In this document: positions 48,406 through 58,998 of the stretch, piece by piece
Layout of the letters: every line of letters begins with the position of its first letter
Position numbering within the stretch: position 1 is the first letter of the stretch
Assembly: GCF_019083805.1 (NCBI RefSeq)
Contig: NZ_JAHRDV010000005.1
Coordinates: 231,364 to 295,363 of the forward strand
DNA length: 64,000 nt
Reading direction: 5' to 3'
From: Acetobacter estunensis
GTDB taxonomy: Bacteria > Pseudomonadota > Alphaproteobacteria > Acetobacterales > Acetobacteraceae
Position numbers and translations under genes: made by a program
The notes under the pieces: model-generated
Database searches by the model: none
What the model was told of the DNA's origin: nothing
Seen by the model: only the letters and a program-made list of their open reading frames with translations

Positions 48406-49054
48406 GGCAACCGCACCCGTTGGGACGCGCGGCTCGTCCTGCCTTTCCGCTCTGGCGTTCACCCTCTCCACGACGCTGCCGGGCATCCGCTCCGCGTCGC
48501 TGGAGGGCGGGGAACTCGTTGTTCGGGCTGAACGTGAGCGCCTGATCCCGCTCATGACGCTGCTGCGTGACGATCCGCGTTTTCGTTGCGAACAGATGAT
48601 GGATCTTTGTGGCGTCGATTTCCCGGAACGCCCGGAGCGGTTCGACGTGGTGTACAACCTGCTCTCCGTCAGTCACAATCACCGTATCCGCGTGATCGTG
48701 ACGACTGATGAGCTCACGCCGGTGCCCTCCATTCACAAGCTCTGGCCCTGCGCCACGTGGTGGGAGCGGGAGTGCTACGATCTGTTTGGCGTGCTGTTCT
48801 CGGGCCAGCCGGATTTGCGGCGTATCCTCTCGGATTACGGGTTCGAGGGGCATCCGCTGCGCAAGGACTTCCCGCTGACGGGTTACACCGAGGTCCGCTA
48901 CGACCCGGACCGTCGCCAGATCGTGCGCGAGCCGGTTTCGCTCACGCAGGATTTCCGCGATTTCGATTTCGTCTCACCATGGGAAGGGGTGCTGACCCTG
49001 CCGGGTGACGAGCGGGCGCATGAACTGCGCCAGATCATGAAGAAGCTGAAGTGA
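48398..49054 (+). CDS. nuoC: NADH-quinone oxidoreductase subunit C
   Basis: 218 residues from GTG 48398, overlapping nuoB by eight bases. The 30-kDa subunit signature is '[20 protein letters not shown]', then '[20 protein letters not shown]'. Peripheral arm, no cofactor. nuoD follows after 13 bp. Confidence 0.95.
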   Translation: MAEATAPVGTRGSSCLSALAFTLSTTLPGIRSASLEGGELVVRAERERLIPLMTLLRDDPRFRCEQMMDLCGVDFPERPERFDVVYNLLSVSHNHRIRVIVTTDELTPVPSIHKLWPCATWWERECYDLFGVLFSGQPDLRRILSDYGFEGHPLRKDFPLTGYTEVRYDPDRRQIVREPVSLTQDFRDFDFVSPWEGVLTLPGDERAHELRQIMKKLK

Positions 49055-49067
49055 CAGGAGCCCAAGG

Positions 49068-50360
49068 ATGACACAGGCCCTGAAAACGGATGGACCACAG
49101 CCCGGTCTGCGTGATGCGCTTGATGAAGGTCCGCTGCCGGAATCGCTCCTGCCGGAACCCGCTGTCGAGCAAAAAGTCGAGCGACGCACGGTCGAGATCG
49201 ACAGCCATTCGCTGAATTTCGGTCCGCAGCACCCTTCGGCGCACGGCGTTCTGCGTCTGGTGCTGGAGATGGAGGGCGAGGTTGTGGCCCGTGCGGTGCC
49301 GCATATCGGCCTGTTGCATCGCGGCACGGAAAAGCTGATCGAATACAAGACCTACCCCAAAGCGCTCCCCTATTTCGACCGGCTCGATTACGCCTCCCCG
49401 ATGAGCGAGGAGCATGCGTTCGCGCTGGCAACCGAGAAGCTTCTGGGTATTACGGCGCCGGAGCGGGCGCAGTGGATTCGGGTCATCTTCGCGGAAATCA
49501 CGCGCATCCTGAATCATATCCTCAATCTGACCGCCATGGGGCTGGATTGTGGCGCGGTGACGCCGGCACTTTGGGGATATGAGGAGCGTGAAAAGCTTCT
49601 CGAATTTTATGAAGCCGTTTCGGGCGCGCGGTTTCATGCCAACTATTTCCGCCCCGGCGGCGTGGCGCGTGATCTTCCGGCGGGGATGGAGGAGCGGATC
49701 GGTCGGTGGGCCGATGAGTTCCCGGCGTGGATCGACGATCTCGAAAGCCTGCTGACGGAAAACCGTATCTGGAAGCAGCGCACCGTGGGGATTGGTGTGT
49801 TCACCAGCGAGCAGGCGCTGGCGTGGGGTTTCAGCGGTCCCTGCCTGCGCGGCTCGGGTGTGCCGTGGGATCTGCGGCGTTCGCAGCCTTATGACACCTA
49901 TGACCGGGTGACGTTCGATATTCCCGTGGCGCGGCATGGCGACTGCTACGACCGCTATCTCGTCCGCGTGGCCGAGATGCGCGAGAGCGTGAAGATCATC
50001 AAGCAGAGTCTGGCGCAGATACGTCCCGGTCCGGTGAAGGTGCAGGATCCCAAGTTCTCTCCGCCGCCTCGCGCAGAGATGAAGCGTTCGATGGAAGCGC
50101 TGATCCATCACTTCAAGCTGTTTACCGAAGGCTATCACGTGCCGCCGGGCGCGACCTATACGGCGGTCGAGACGCCAAAGGGCGAGTTCGGTGTCTATCT
50201 GGTGGCGGACGGCAGCAACCGACCCTATCGCTGCAAGATCCGCCCCACGGGTTTCGCGCATTTGCAGGCCATCGATGAGATGTCGCGGCGCGGCATGCTG
50301 GCCGATGCCGTGGCGATCATCGGATCGCTGGATCTCGTCTTTGGTGAGGTGGACCGATGA
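49068..50360 (+). CDS. nuoD: NADH-quinone oxidoreductase subunit D
   Basis: 430 residues. The 49-kDa subunit, related to [NiFe] hydrogenases, forms the quinone site: '[20 protein letters not shown]', '[19 protein letters not shown]' and '[17 protein letters not shown]'. About 40 additional N-terminal residues precede the family core. The stop overlaps the nuoE start (ATGA). Confidence 0.96.
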   Translation: MTQALKTDGPQPGLRDALDEGPLPESLLPEPAVEQKVERRTVEIDSHSLNFGPQHPSAHGVLRLVLEMEGEVVARAVPHIGLLHRGTEKLIEYKTYPKALPYFDRLDYASPMSEEHAFALATEKLLGITAPERAQWIRVIFAEITRILNHILNLTAMGLDCGAVTPALWGYEEREKLLEFYEAVSGARFHANYFRPGGVARDLPAGMEERIGRWADEFPAWIDDLESLLTENRIWKQRTVGIGVFTSEQALAWGFSGPCLRGSGVPWDLRRSQPYDTYDRVTFDIPVARHGDCYDRYLVRVAEMRESVKIIKQSLAQIRPGPVKVQDPKFSPPPRAEMKRSMEALIHHFKLFTEGYHVPPGATYTAVETPKGEFGVYLVADGSNRPYRCKIRPTGFAHLQAIDEMSRRGMLADAVAIIGSLDLVFGEVDR

Positions 50361-50998
50361 GCGACGTGAACCACGACCAGCCGACACACTTCGCGTTCGA
50401 TGAAGTGAGCGAGGCCGAGATCGCAAAGGTGCTGGCCAAGTATCCGCCCGAGCGGAAGGCCAGCGGCGCGTTGCCGTTGCTCTACATCGTGCAGGACCAG
50501 ATGAAGCGTCAGACCGGCAGTGCCTGGGTGCCCACGGTGGCGATGGATGTGGTGGCGGAGCGTCTCGATGTCGCGCCGATCCGCATCTACGAGGTCGCGA
50601 CATTTTACACGATGTTCAACCTCAAGCCGATCGGGAAGTATCACCTTCAGGTCTGCACCACGACGTCATGCTGGCTGCGTGGCTCGGACGATGTGCTGGG
50701 CGCGTGCAAGAAAGCTGCGGGCATCGCTCATGTGGGTGGCACCAGCGCGGACGGCCTGTTCACGCTGAGCGAGGCGGAATGTCTTGGCGCATGCGCCAAT
50801 GCGCCGATCCTTCAGGTGGATAACGATTTCTATGAAGATCTCGACGGCCCGCGCACCGAAGCGTTGATCGAGGCGTTGCGGCGTGGCGAGGTACCAGAGC
50901 CCGGCCCCACCAACGGTCGGCACGGCTCCGAGCCCGAGGGCGGACGACGGGTGTTGCTTGACGCGAACGCGGGGGCCGCAGGCCCACAGAAGGGCTGA
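50357..50998 (+). CDS. nuoE: NADH-quinone oxidoreductase subunit E
   Basis: 213 residues. The thioredoxin-like fold binds the 2Fe-2S cluster N1a through cysteines in '[16 protein letters not shown]' and '[18 protein letters not shown]'. The last 35 residues form a Gly/Pro/Arg-rich extension typical of alphaproteobacterial NuoE. Dehydrogenase module with F and G. Confidence 0.95.
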   Translation: MSDVNHDQPTHFAFDEVSEAEIAKVLAKYPPERKASGALPLLYIVQDQMKRQTGSAWVPTVAMDVVAERLDVAPIRIYEVATFYTMFNLKPIGKYHLQVCTTTSCWLRGSDDVLGACKKAAGIAHVGGTSADGLFTLSEAECLGACANAPILQVDNDFYEDLDGPRTEALIEALRRGEVPEPGPTNGRHGSEPEGGRRVLLDANAGAAGPQKG

Positions 50999-51010
50999 GG
51001 AGAACCGGCG

Positions 51011-52345
51011 ATGCTGAGCGACAAGGACCGGATTTACACCAATCTCTACGGCCAGAACGACTGGCATCTCGCGGGTGCTCGCGCGCGCGGGGATTGGGAT
51101 GATACCAAAGCTATTCTCGACAAGGGCCGCGACTGGATCGTGAGCGAGATGAAGGCGTCGGGTCTTCGCGGACGTGGTGGCGCGGGCTTCCCGACCGGTG
51201 TGAAGTGGTCCTTCATGCCGAAGGGCGATGGGCCGTTGCCACATTACCTCGTCATCAACGGGGACGAGTCCGAGCCGGGCACCTGCAAGGACCGCGAGAT
51301 CCTGCGCCATGAGCCACACAAGCTGATCGAAAGCGCGCTGATCGCCTCCTTCGCCATGGGGGCGCACGCAGCCTACATCTACATCCGAGGCGAGTTCTAC
51401 AACGAGGCGCGGCATCTCCAGATCGCGGTGGATGAGGCCTACGAAGCCGGGCTGCTGGGCAAGAACGCGGCGGGCACCGGCTGGGACTTCGATTTCTACA
51501 TCCATCGCGGCGCAGGCGCATATATTTGCGGTGAGGAAACAGCGCTGCTGGAAAGCCTTGAAGGCAAGAAGGGCCAGCCGCGCATGAAGCCGCCTTTCCC
51601 GGCAGGCGCGGGTCTGTATGGGTGCCCGACGACCGTAAACAATGTGGAGTCCATCGCCTCGGCCTCCACTATTCTGCGACGTGGGGCCGCGTGGTTTTCC
51701 GCTCTTGGCCGTCCAAACAATGCGGGCACCAAGCTGATGGCCATTTCAGGTCATGTGAATACGCCCTGCGTGTTCGAGGAAGAGCTGGGTGTTTCGATGA
51801 AGGAGATCATCGAGAAGCATGGCGGCGGCGTGCGCGGCGGGTGGGACAACCTGCTGGCTGTCATTCCCGGCGGCTGCTCGGTGCCGGTGTTGCCGAAAGA
51901 GACCTGTGAGACTGTGCTGATGGACTATGACAGCCTGCGGGCCGTGCAGTCCGGTCTGGGCACGGGCTGCATGATCGTGATGGACAAATCCACCGACATC
52001 ATCAAGGCGATCGCCCGTTTTTCACAGTTCTTCAAGCATGAGAGTTGCGGCCAGTGCACGCCCTGTCGTGAAGGTACGGGCTGGATGATGCGCGTGATGA
52101 ACCGGATGGTCGAAGGACGGGCGGAGATCGAGGAGATCGACATGCTCGAACAGGTCACGCGGCAGGTGGAAGGTCACACGATCTGCGCGCTGGGCGATGC
52201 GGCGGCGTGGCCGATACAGGGGCTGATCCGCCATTTCCGTCCGGTGATGGAAGAGCGCATCCGCACCTATAAACGGCAGCATGGCGGCGTGCAGCAGGTG
52301 CAGGTGCCTGCCGGTGCGCCGCTCGCCACGATTGCGGCGGAGTAA
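51011..52345 (+). CDS. nuoF: NADH-quinone oxidoreductase subunit F
   Basis: 444 residues. It binds NADH, FMN and cluster N3: Gly-rich '[20 protein letters not shown]', '[15 protein letters not shown]', '[17 protein letters not shown]' and the cluster ligands '[15 protein letters not shown]'. Entry point for electrons. nuoG follows after five bases. Confidence 0.97.
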   Translation: MLSDKDRIYTNLYGQNDWHLAGARARGDWDDTKAILDKGRDWIVSEMKASGLRGRGGAGFPTGVKWSFMPKGDGPLPHYLVINGDESEPGTCKDREILRHEPHKLIESALIASFAMGAHAAYIYIRGEFYNEARHLQIAVDEAYEAGLLGKNAAGTGWDFDFYIHRGAGAYICGEETALLESLEGKKGQPRMKPPFPAGAGLYGCPTTVNNVESIASASTILRRGAAWFSALGRPNNAGTKLMAISGHVNTPCVFEEELGVSMKEIIEKHGGGVRGGWDNLLAVIPGGCSVPVLPKETCETVLMDYDSLRAVQSGLGTGCMIVMDKSTDIIKAIARFSQFFKHESCGQCTPCREGTGWMMRVMNRMVEGRAEIEEIDMLEQVTRQVEGHTICALGDAAAWPIQGLIRHFRPVMEERIRTYKRQHGGVQQVQVPAGAPLATIAAE

Positions 52346-52350
52346 GGCGG

Positions 52351-54381
52351 ATGGTCAAGGTCATTGTTGACGGCATTCCGGTCGAGGTTCCCGCTGGATC
52401 TTCCGCGTTGCAGGCGTGTGAGGCGGCGGGCAAGGAAATCCCGCGCTTCTGCTACCACGAGCGTCTGTCGGTCGCGGGCAACTGCCGCATGTGCCTCGTG
52501 CAGGTGGCGCGCGCGCCCAAGCCGGTGGCGTCGTGCGGTTTCCCGGTGGGCGAGGGGATGCAGATCTTCACCGACACCGAGACCGTGCGGAAGGCTCGGC
52601 GGGCGGTGATGGAGTTCCTGCTCATCAACCATCCGCTCGATTGCCCGATCTGCGATCAGGGTGGCGAGTGTGACCTTCAGGATCAGGCCTACGGGTATGG
52701 CAGCGGCATGTCCCGCTACCATGAAGACAAACGTGCCGTGACCGACAAGAATCTTGGCCCGCTGGTCAAGACGGTGATGACACGCTGCATTCAGTGCACC
52801 CGCTGCGTGCGCTTCTCCACGGAGGTGGCCGGCACGCCGGAACTCGGCGGTATTTCGCGCGGCGAAAATCTGGAAATCACCACCTATGTCGAGAAGGCGT
52901 TGACGTCCGAGCTTTCGGGCAACCTGATCGACATCTGCCCTGTGGGCGCATTGACGTCGAAGCCTTCGGCCTTTCAGGCGCGGCCGTGGGAGTTGAAAAA
53001 GACGGACGCCATCGACGTGATGGACGCGGTGGGCACCAACATCGTCGTTCAGGCGCGGGGCGGCGAAGTGAAGCGCATCGTGCCGCGCATCAATGACGAG
53101 GTGAATGAGGAGTGGCTGTCCGATAAGGGACGCTTCTCCGTGGACGGTCTCAAGCGCCGTCGTCTCGACCGGCCTTGGGTGCGCGTGCATGGCAAGCTGC
53201 ATCCGGCGTCGTGGCAGGATGCGTTCGTGGCCATCGCTAAACGTCTCGAAGGCGTGCCCGGCTCACGGATCGGCGCGATTGTGGGCGATCTGTGCGAGGC
53301 CGAGAGCATCATGGCACTGCGTGATCTGATGCACGCGCTTGGTTCAAGCAATCTCGATTGCCGTCAGGATGGCGCGCAATACGATCTCAGCGACCGTGCG
53401 AATTACGTTTTTGCCGATGGCATCACGGGCATTGATGAGGCGGACGCGGTGCTGGTCGTGGGCGCAAATGTCCGTCAGGATGCGCCGGTGCTCAACGCCC
53501 GCATCCGCAAGCGGTATCTCTCGCTTGGGCGCGGCGGTCTGCCGATTGGCGCGATCGGCACACTGCCGTCCGATCCGACATGGGCCTATGAGCCACTTGG
53601 CGATGATCCGACGGCGCTGAACGCGCTGATGGATGGCACGGAAGGCTTCGCCGCGAAGCTCAAGGCGGCCAAGCGGCCTTTGATTATTGTCGGGCAGGAA
53701 GCTCTGGTGCGCGAGGATGCGCTGGCGATCCTCGCCGCGTGTCGCAAAGTGCTGGCGGCGGGTGAGCGGGCGGAAGGCTGGCACGGTCTGAACATCCTGC
53801 ACACGGCGGCCTCGCGCGTGGCGGCTCTGGATCTGGGGTTCGTGCCGGGAAATGGCGGGCGCAGCGTGCGCGGGATGCTCAGCGGCGGTGTGGATGTGCT
53901 CTGGCTGCTGGGCGCGGATGAGTTTCACGTTCACTCCATCAGCCCGGACACGTTCGTAGTTTATCAGGGCCATCATGGGGACGCAGGGGCGGCGCGTGCG
54001 GATGTGATTCTGCCGGGTGCGACCTACACCGAGAAAGAGGGCACCTGGGTCAACACGGAAGGACGCGTCCAGCGTGGCTTTCAGGCGGTATTCCCGCCGG
54101 GCGAGGCCAAGGAGGACTGGAAAATCCTACGTGCTGTCTCGGAAGTTCTGGGAGCGACGCTGCCCTATGACACGATTGGCGCACTGCGCGAGCGGATGCA
54201 GCTTGGCGTCTCATCGGCGGCCGCTGCGCCCGAGACAGCCAGTCAGGTGGCGCTCGACGCACGGTCTCTTGTACCGGCAACACACGGATATTACCTGACA
54301 AATCCGATCAGCCGGGCCAGTCCGACCATGAATGAGTGCGCGGCGGTGTATGCGCCAAGTGCGGCTGTAGCGGCGGAGTAG
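52351..54381 (+). CDS. nuoG: NADH-quinone oxidoreductase subunit G
   Basis: 676 residues. The N-terminal 2Fe-2S ferredoxin domain ('[20 protein letters not shown]') is followed by His/Cys cluster ligands ('[20 protein letters not shown]') and '[17 protein letters not shown]'. The remainder resembles molybdopterin oxidoreductases without the cofactor. Length is normal for the alphaproteobacterial/mitochondrial-like type. Confidence 0.96.
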   Translation: MVKVIVDGIPVEVPAGSSALQACEAAGKEIPRFCYHERLSVAGNCRMCLVQVARAPKPVASCGFPVGEGMQIFTDTETVRKARRAVMEFLLINHPLDCPICDQGGECDLQDQAYGYGSGMSRYHEDKRAVTDKNLGPLVKTVMTRCIQCTRCVRFSTEVAGTPELGGISRGENLEITTYVEKALTSELSGNLIDICPVGALTSKPSAFQARPWELKKTDAIDVMDAVGTNIVVQARGGEVKRIVPRINDEVNEEWLSDKGRFSVDGLKRRRLDRPWVRVHGKLHPASWQDAFVAIAKRLEGVPGSRIGAIVGDLCEAESIMALRDLMHALGSSNLDCRQDGAQYDLSDRANYVFADGITGIDEADAVLVVGANVRQDAPVLNARIRKRYLSLGRGGLPIGAIGTLPSDPTWAYEPLGDDPTALNALMDGTEGFAAKLKAAKRPLIIVGQEALVREDALAILAACRKVLAAGERAEGWHGLNILHTAASRVAALDLGFVPGNGGRSVRGMLSGGVDVLWLLGADEFHVHSISPDTFVVYQGHHGDAGAARADVILPGATYTEKEGTWVNTEGRVQRGFQAVFPPGEAKEDWKILRAVSEVLGATLPYDTIGALRERMQLGVSSAAAAPETASQVALDARSLVPATHGYYLTNPISRASPTMNECAAVYAPSAAVAAE

Positions 54382-54385
54382 GAAC

Positions 54386-55408
54386 GTGGCGTATTTTTTC
54401 CTCCATACGCTGATCGGTCAGATCATTCTGATCGCTCTCGAGGCGCTGGCGGTGCTGGTGCCGCTGCTGATCGCCGTGGCTTATCTCACGCTGATGGAGC
54501 GCAAGGTGATGGCCGCGATGCAGTTGCGTCGCGGGCCGAACGTGAACGGCATCTTCGGTCTGCTTCAGGCTTTTGCCGATGCGATCAAGATGATCACCAA
54601 GGAGACCATCATTCCGGCGGGGGCCAACAGGTTCCTGTTCCTGTTCGCTCCGTTCCTCACCTTCTCGCTGGCCATGCTGGCCTGGGCGGTGATCCCGACG
54701 GGCAACGGGCTGGCGGTGGCCAATATCAATGTGGGCATTCTCTACCTGCTCGCCATTTCCTCGCTGGGGGTGTACGGCACCCTGATCGCGGGCTGGGCGT
54801 CCAATTCCAAATACGCCTTTCTCGGTTCGTTGCGAGCTGCGGCACAGATGGTGTCCTATGAGGTCTCCATCGGTCTGGTGATCGTCTCGGTGTTGCTGGC
54901 GGTGGGAAGCCTGAACCTCAATGACATCGTGCTGGCGCAGCAGCACATCTGGTTCTGCGTGCCGATGTTCCCAATGTTCATCGTGTTCTTCATTTCGGCG
55001 CTGGCCGAGACGGGGCGCGCGCCGTTCGATCTTCCCGAAGGCGAGAGTGAGTTGGTGGCGGGTTTCTTCGTGGAATATTCCTCGCTGTCGTTCGGCCTCT
55101 TCTTCCTTGGCGAATATGCCAACATGATCCTCATGTCCGGCATGGTCAGCATCCTCTTCCTCGGTGGCTGGCTGCCGCCGCTCGGGATCGCGCCCTTTAC
55201 ATGGGTGCCGGGGCCGCTGTGGTTCATCGCCAAGATTCTGTTCTGTCTTTTCGTGTTCATCTGGACCCGCGCAACCTTTCCCCGCTTTCGCTACGATCAG
55301 CTCATGCGGCTGGGCTGGAAGATTTTCCTGCCCATGTCCCTGCTGTGGATGATCGCGACGGCCGGGTTCCTTCTCGCGACGGGCATGTTGCCGCAGGGAG
55401 CAAGCTGA
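54386..55408 (+). CDS. nuoH: NADH-quinone oxidoreductase subunit H
   Basis: 340 residues from GTG 54386. Eight membrane helices. '[20 protein letters not shown]' and '[20 protein letters not shown]' are the conserved quinone-channel loops. It links the peripheral arm to the membrane arm. The stop shares a base with the nuoI start (TGATG). Confidence 0.96.
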   Translation: MAYFFLHTLIGQIILIALEALAVLVPLLIAVAYLTLMERKVMAAMQLRRGPNVNGIFGLLQAFADAIKMITKETIIPAGANRFLFLFAPFLTFSLAMLAWAVIPTGNGLAVANINVGILYLLAISSLGVYGTLIAGWASNSKYAFLGSLRAAAQMVSYEVSIGLVIVSVLLAVGSLNLNDIVLAQQHIWFCVPMFPMFIVFFISALAETGRAPFDLPEGESELVAGFFVEYSSLSFGLFFLGEYANMILMSGMVSILFLGGWLPPLGIAPFTWVPGPLWFIAKILFCLFVFIWTRATFPRFRYDQLMRLGWKIFLPMSLLWMIATAGFLLATGMLPQGAS

Positions 55409-55896
55409 TGGCTGGCATGGACCGCGCACTGAAGTCTTTTCTTCTGACCGAGATCGTCTCCGGCATGGTTTCGACCTTCAAGACGATGTTCAAGCCGAAG
55501 GTCACGCTGAACTATCCCTATGAAAAAGGGCCGCTCTCGCCGCGCTTCCGCGGCGAGCACGCTCTGCGCCGCTACCCCAACGGGGAAGAGCGCTGCATTG
55601 CGTGCAAGCTGTGCGAGGCGACATGCCCGGCGGAGGCCATCACGATCGAGGCTGAGCCGCGCGAGGACGGCTCACGCCGCACCACGCGCTACGACATCGA
55701 CATGACCAAGTGCATCTATTGCGGTCTGTGCGAGGAGGCCTGTCCGGTCGATGCGATCGTGGAAGGGCCGAACTACGAGTTCGCGACCGAGACGCGCGAG
55801 GAGCTGATGTACAACAAGGACAAGCTGCTCGCGAACGGGGACCGCTGGGAAAGCGTGCTGGCACGGAGGCTCGAACTCGATGCGCCGTATCGCTGA
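55408..55896 (+). CDS. nuoI: NADH-quinone oxidoreductase subunit I
   Basis: 162 residues from ATG 55408. Two 4Fe-4S ferredoxin motifs, '[16 protein letters not shown]' and '[16 protein letters not shown]', for clusters N6a and N6b. Starts one base before the end of nuoH. Confidence 0.96.
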   Translation: MAGMDRALKSFLLTEIVSGMVSTFKTMFKPKVTLNYPYEKGPLSPRFRGEHALRRYPNGEERCIACKLCEATCPAEAITIEAEPREDGSRRTTRYDIDMTKCIYCGLCEEACPVDAIVEGPNYEFATETREELMYNKDKLLANGDRWESVLARRLELDAPYR

Positions 55897-55938
55897 TCGT
55901 CCCGTCACGACGACCTGCTCCAAGGGAAGGGCGGCCTG

Positions 55939-56679
55939 ATGCTCCAGTTGATCTTCTATGTGTTCGCGACGATCCTTGTCGCTTCTGGCGCGATGGTCAT
56001 CAGCGCGCGCAATCCGGTTCACTCGGTGCTGTTCCTGATCCTTGCGTTCTTCAACGCGGCGGGGCTGTTCCTTCTGGCCGGGGCCGAGTTCCTCGCGATG
56101 ATCCTTGTGATCGTTTATGTCGGCGCGGTCGCGGTGCTGTTCCTCTTCGTGGTGATGATGCTCGACATCGACTTTACGAAGATGCGTGAAGGCTTGCAGA
56201 AATACGCGCCGTTCGGGGCGGCGGTGGGATGCATCCTGTTCGCGGAACTGGTGATGGCCGGGCTGCACTGGATGTTCTCGCCCGTCATGCCGCTGCCCAT
56301 CACGGGCGGTCTGGGACAGATGGGTGGTCCGGTGACCAACACCGGCGCGCTCGGCACGCTGATTTACACGCATTATCTGCTGCTCTTCCAGCTTTGCGGG
56401 CTGGTGCTTCTGGTCGCGATGATTGGCGCAATCACGCTCACGCTGCGCGATCGTCCGACGGGGCGCCGTCAGATCATCTCGCTTCAGCATGAGCGCAAGC
56501 GCGCCGACACGCTGGAGATGATGGATCTGCCGCTCGGTCAGGGCACGGACGCCAATGGCGGTTTCCTGCGCCCGCATGATTCCTACTACGTCACGGCGGT
56601 GCCCGGTTCCTACGGCGTGCCGGAGGCCGTCGAGGAGGAACACGAGGAACTGGTGGTCCGCGAAGGAGAGGAACGATGA
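55939..56679 (+). CDS. nuoJ: NADH-quinone oxidoreductase subunit J
   Basis: 246 residues. Five membrane helices, with the pi-bulge helix region '[20 protein letters not shown]'. About 70 residues of soluble, acidic C-terminal tail. The stop overlaps the nuoK start (ATGA). Confidence 0.95.
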   Translation: MLQLIFYVFATILVASGAMVISARNPVHSVLFLILAFFNAAGLFLLAGAEFLAMILVIVYVGAVAVLFLFVVMMLDIDFTKMREGLQKYAPFGAAVGCILFAELVMAGLHWMFSPVMPLPITGGLGQMGGPVTNTGALGTLIYTHYLLLFQLCGLVLLVAMIGAITLTLRDRPTGRRQIISLQHERKRADTLEMMDLPLGQGTDANGGFLRPHDSYYVTAVPGSYGVPEAVEEEHEELVVREGEER

Positions 56680-56999
56680 ACGCTGCGATCGCCCAGATCG
56701 GGCTTGGTCCCTATCTCACGGTCAGCGCGGCGCTGCTGGTGCTGGGTGTGTTCGGGATTTTCCTCAACCGCAAGAACATCATCATCATCATGATGTCGAT
56801 GGAGCTGATCCTGCTTTCGGCCAATCTCAACCTCGTGGCGTTTTCGGCCGCTCTGGGGGATCTGTCGGGACAGGTGCTCACGCTGTTCGTGCTGACTATT
56901 GCCGCTGCTGAAGCGGCGATCGGTCTGGCCATTCTCACCGTCTATTTCCGCAACCGTGGCTCGATTCAGGTCGAGGACGTTGCGACGATGAAGGGCTGA
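56676..56999 (+). CDS. nuoK: NADH-quinone oxidoreductase subunit K
   Basis: 107 residues, three membrane helices, with the conserved membrane glutamates in '[19 protein letters not shown]' and '[17 protein letters not shown]'. Antiporter-related (MrpC-like) subunit. nuoL follows five bases later. Confidence 0.96.
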   Translation: MNAAIAQIGLGPYLTVSAALLVLGVFGIFLNRKNIIIIMMSMELILLSANLNLVAFSAALGDLSGQVLTLFVLTIAAAEAAIGLAILTVYFRNRGSIQVEDVATMKG

Positions 57000-57004
57000 G
57001 CACC

Positions 57005-58948
57005 ATGCAAGCCGCACTCATCCTTTTCTCGATTGCCATTCTTGCTCCTCTGGGCGGCTCCCTGATTGCGGGGCTGTTCGGACGACGCATGGGCGACGGT
57101 CCGGCGCAGGCCGTGACCATTGCCTTCATGCTGGTGGCGACGCTGTCCAGCTATGGCGCGCTTCTGGGCGGTCTGATCGGCGGGGGGATGCCCGGCGTGG
57201 CGCTGCTGGCGCACTGGGTGGATGCGGGGTCGTTCCATGTGAACTGGGCGCTGCGCTTCGACACGCTCTCGATCACCATGGCGGCCATGGTGCTGACGGT
57301 CTCGCTGCTCGTGCATGTGTACAGCCTTGGTTACATGGCGCACGATTCCATGCCGCGATACCGGTTTTTCTCGTATCTCTCGCTGTTTACCTTCGCCATG
57401 CTGATGCTGATCTCGTCCAACGATCTGATGCAGCTCTTCTTTGGCTGGGAAGGTGTGGGGCTCGCGAGTTACCTGCTCATTGGCTACTGGTATCAGCGCC
57501 CGAGTGCCTGTGCGGCGGCCATCAAGGCGTTCGTGGTCAACCGTGTGGCGGACCTGTTCTTCCTGGTGGGTATCGGCCTGATCTTCGTGGTGTTCGGCAC
57601 CATCCAGTATGACGACATCTTCGCCACCGTACCGGATCAGGTGAATACAACGTATCATCTATTTGGCGCCAATCATTCAGTGCTGGAACTGATCGCGACC
57701 CTTCTGTTCATTGGCGCGATGGGCAAGTCGGCGCAGTTGTTCCTGCACACATGGTTGCCGGATGCGATGGAAGGCCCGACGCCGGTCTCCGCCCTGATCC
57801 ACGCGGCCACCATGGTCACGGCGGGTGTGTTTCTGATGGCGCGCATGTCGCCGCTGGTGGAGTTTGCACCCGATACACGGATTTTCATCGTGCTGATCGG
57901 GGCGACGACCTGTTTCTTCGCCGCGACCGTGGGACTGGTGCAGCCCGATATCAAACGCACGATTGCCTATTCCACCTGTTCGCAGCTTGGCTACATGTTC
58001 ATGGCGATTGGTGTGGGCGCGTATCAGGCGGCGGTGTTCCATCTGACCACGCACGCTTTCTTCAAGGCGCTGCTGTTCCTTGGTGCGGGCTGCGTGATCC
58101 ATGCCCTGCACGATGAGCAGAACATGTTCCGTATGGGCGGTCTGTGGAAGAAAATCCCCGTGACCTATGCCGTCATGTGGATTGGCAGTCTGGCGCTGGC
58201 GGGCGTGTTCCCCTTCGCGGGCTACTGGTCCAAGGACGCGATCCTCAACGCCGCATGGGCTTCGCATTCGGGCATCGGTACCTATGGCTGGGTGTTGGGC
58301 ACGATCACGGCCTTCATCACGGCGCTGTATAGCTGGCGTCTGATTTTCCTTGTCTTCCACGGCACGGCGCGCGATCAGCACGCGCACGATCATGCGCATG
58401 AAAGCCCGCCTGTGATGATGGGTCCGGTGATGATCCTCTCCATTGGTGCCGTTGTGGCGGGTGTCGTGCTGGCGCCGTTCTATATCGGCGGTAAGCAGGC
58501 GGCTTTCTGGAGTGGCGCGATCTTCAACGCGCCGGGCAACACCATCATGGAGCGTCTTGAGGACGTGCCGACACTGATCGGGTTGCTGCCGAGCATTGTG
58601 GGGCTTGCTGGCATTGCGCTGGCCTATGTTCTCTACATCGCCAAACCCGAACTGCCCGCGTCCATCGCCACGTCGTTCCGGCCGATCTACCTTTTCCTGC
58701 TCAACAAGTGGTATTTCGACGAGCTGTATGACGTGATCTTCGTTAAGCCCTACGCCTTTATCGCGCGCGTGCTGTGGCGCGGTGTGGATGAGGGCGCGGT
58801 GGAGAAGCTGCCCGTCGGGCTCGCACGTGCCACACGCGATACGGCGATTGTCGCCACCCGCACGCAGACCGGCTCGATCGCGGTCTATGCGCTGACCATG
58901 CTTGTGGGCCTCGTGGTGCTGGTCACCACCGTGGTGTTCTTCCAATGA
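57005..58948 (+). CDS. nuoL: NADH-quinone oxidoreductase subunit L
   Basis: 647 residues, full length for NuoL. Antiporter-like proton channel at the tip of the membrane arm: 'FFGWEGVGLASYLLIGYWY' (key Glu), 'GKSAQLFLHTWLPDAMEGPT' (key Lys), and the long lateral helix plus last membrane segment near the C-terminus. It is not a fusion with NuoM. The stop overlaps the ATG of the mini-ORF that replaces nuoM. Confidence 0.96.
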   Translation: MQAALILFSIAILAPLGGSLIAGLFGRRMGDGPAQAVTIAFMLVATLSSYGALLGGLIGGGMPGVALLAHWVDAGSFHVNWALRFDTLSITMAAMVLTVSLLVHVYSLGYMAHDSMPRYRFFSYLSLFTFAMLMLISSNDLMQLFFGWEGVGLASYLLIGYWYQRPSACAAAIKAFVVNRVADLFFLVGIGLIFVVFGTIQYDDIFATVPDQVNTTYHLFGANHSVLELIATLLFIGAMGKSAQLFLHTWLPDAMEGPTPVSALIHAATMVTAGVFLMARMSPLVEFAPDTRIFIVLIGATTCFFAATVGLVQPDIKRTIAYSTCSQLGYMFMAIGVGAYQAAVFHLTTHAFFKALLFLGAGCVIHALHDEQNMFRMGGLWKKIPVTYAVMWIGSLALAGVFPFAGYWSKDAILNAAWASHSGIGTYGWVLGTITAFITALYSWRLIFLVFHGTARDQHAHDHAHESPPVMMGPVMILSIGAVVAGVVLAPFYIGGKQAAFWSGAIFNAPGNTIMERLEDVPTLIGLLPSIVGLAGIALAYVLYIAKPELPASIATSFRPIYLFLLNKWYFDELYDVIFVKPYAFIARVLWRGVDEGAVEKLPVGLARATRDTAIVATRTQTGSIAVYALTMLVGLVVLVTTVVFFQ

Positions 58949-58998
58949 GCGCCGTCTTTCCGACTGATCTGATGAACGCCATGGAGTACGGGCGATGA
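58945..58998 (+). pseudogene. nuoM: 17-codon mini-ORF in the nuoM position, probable deletion scar
   Basis: The ATG at 58945 overlaps the nuoL stop (ATGA) and the TGA at 58996–58998 overlaps the nuoN start (ATGA). Between them lie 17 codons in one frame, product 'MSAVFPTDLMNAMEYGR'. nuoM, normally about 1.5 kb in this exact place, is absent. Both translational couplings being kept is what an in-frame internal deletion would leave. Assigning residues to the old N- or C-terminus is not possible from this sequence alone. Confidence 0.65.
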
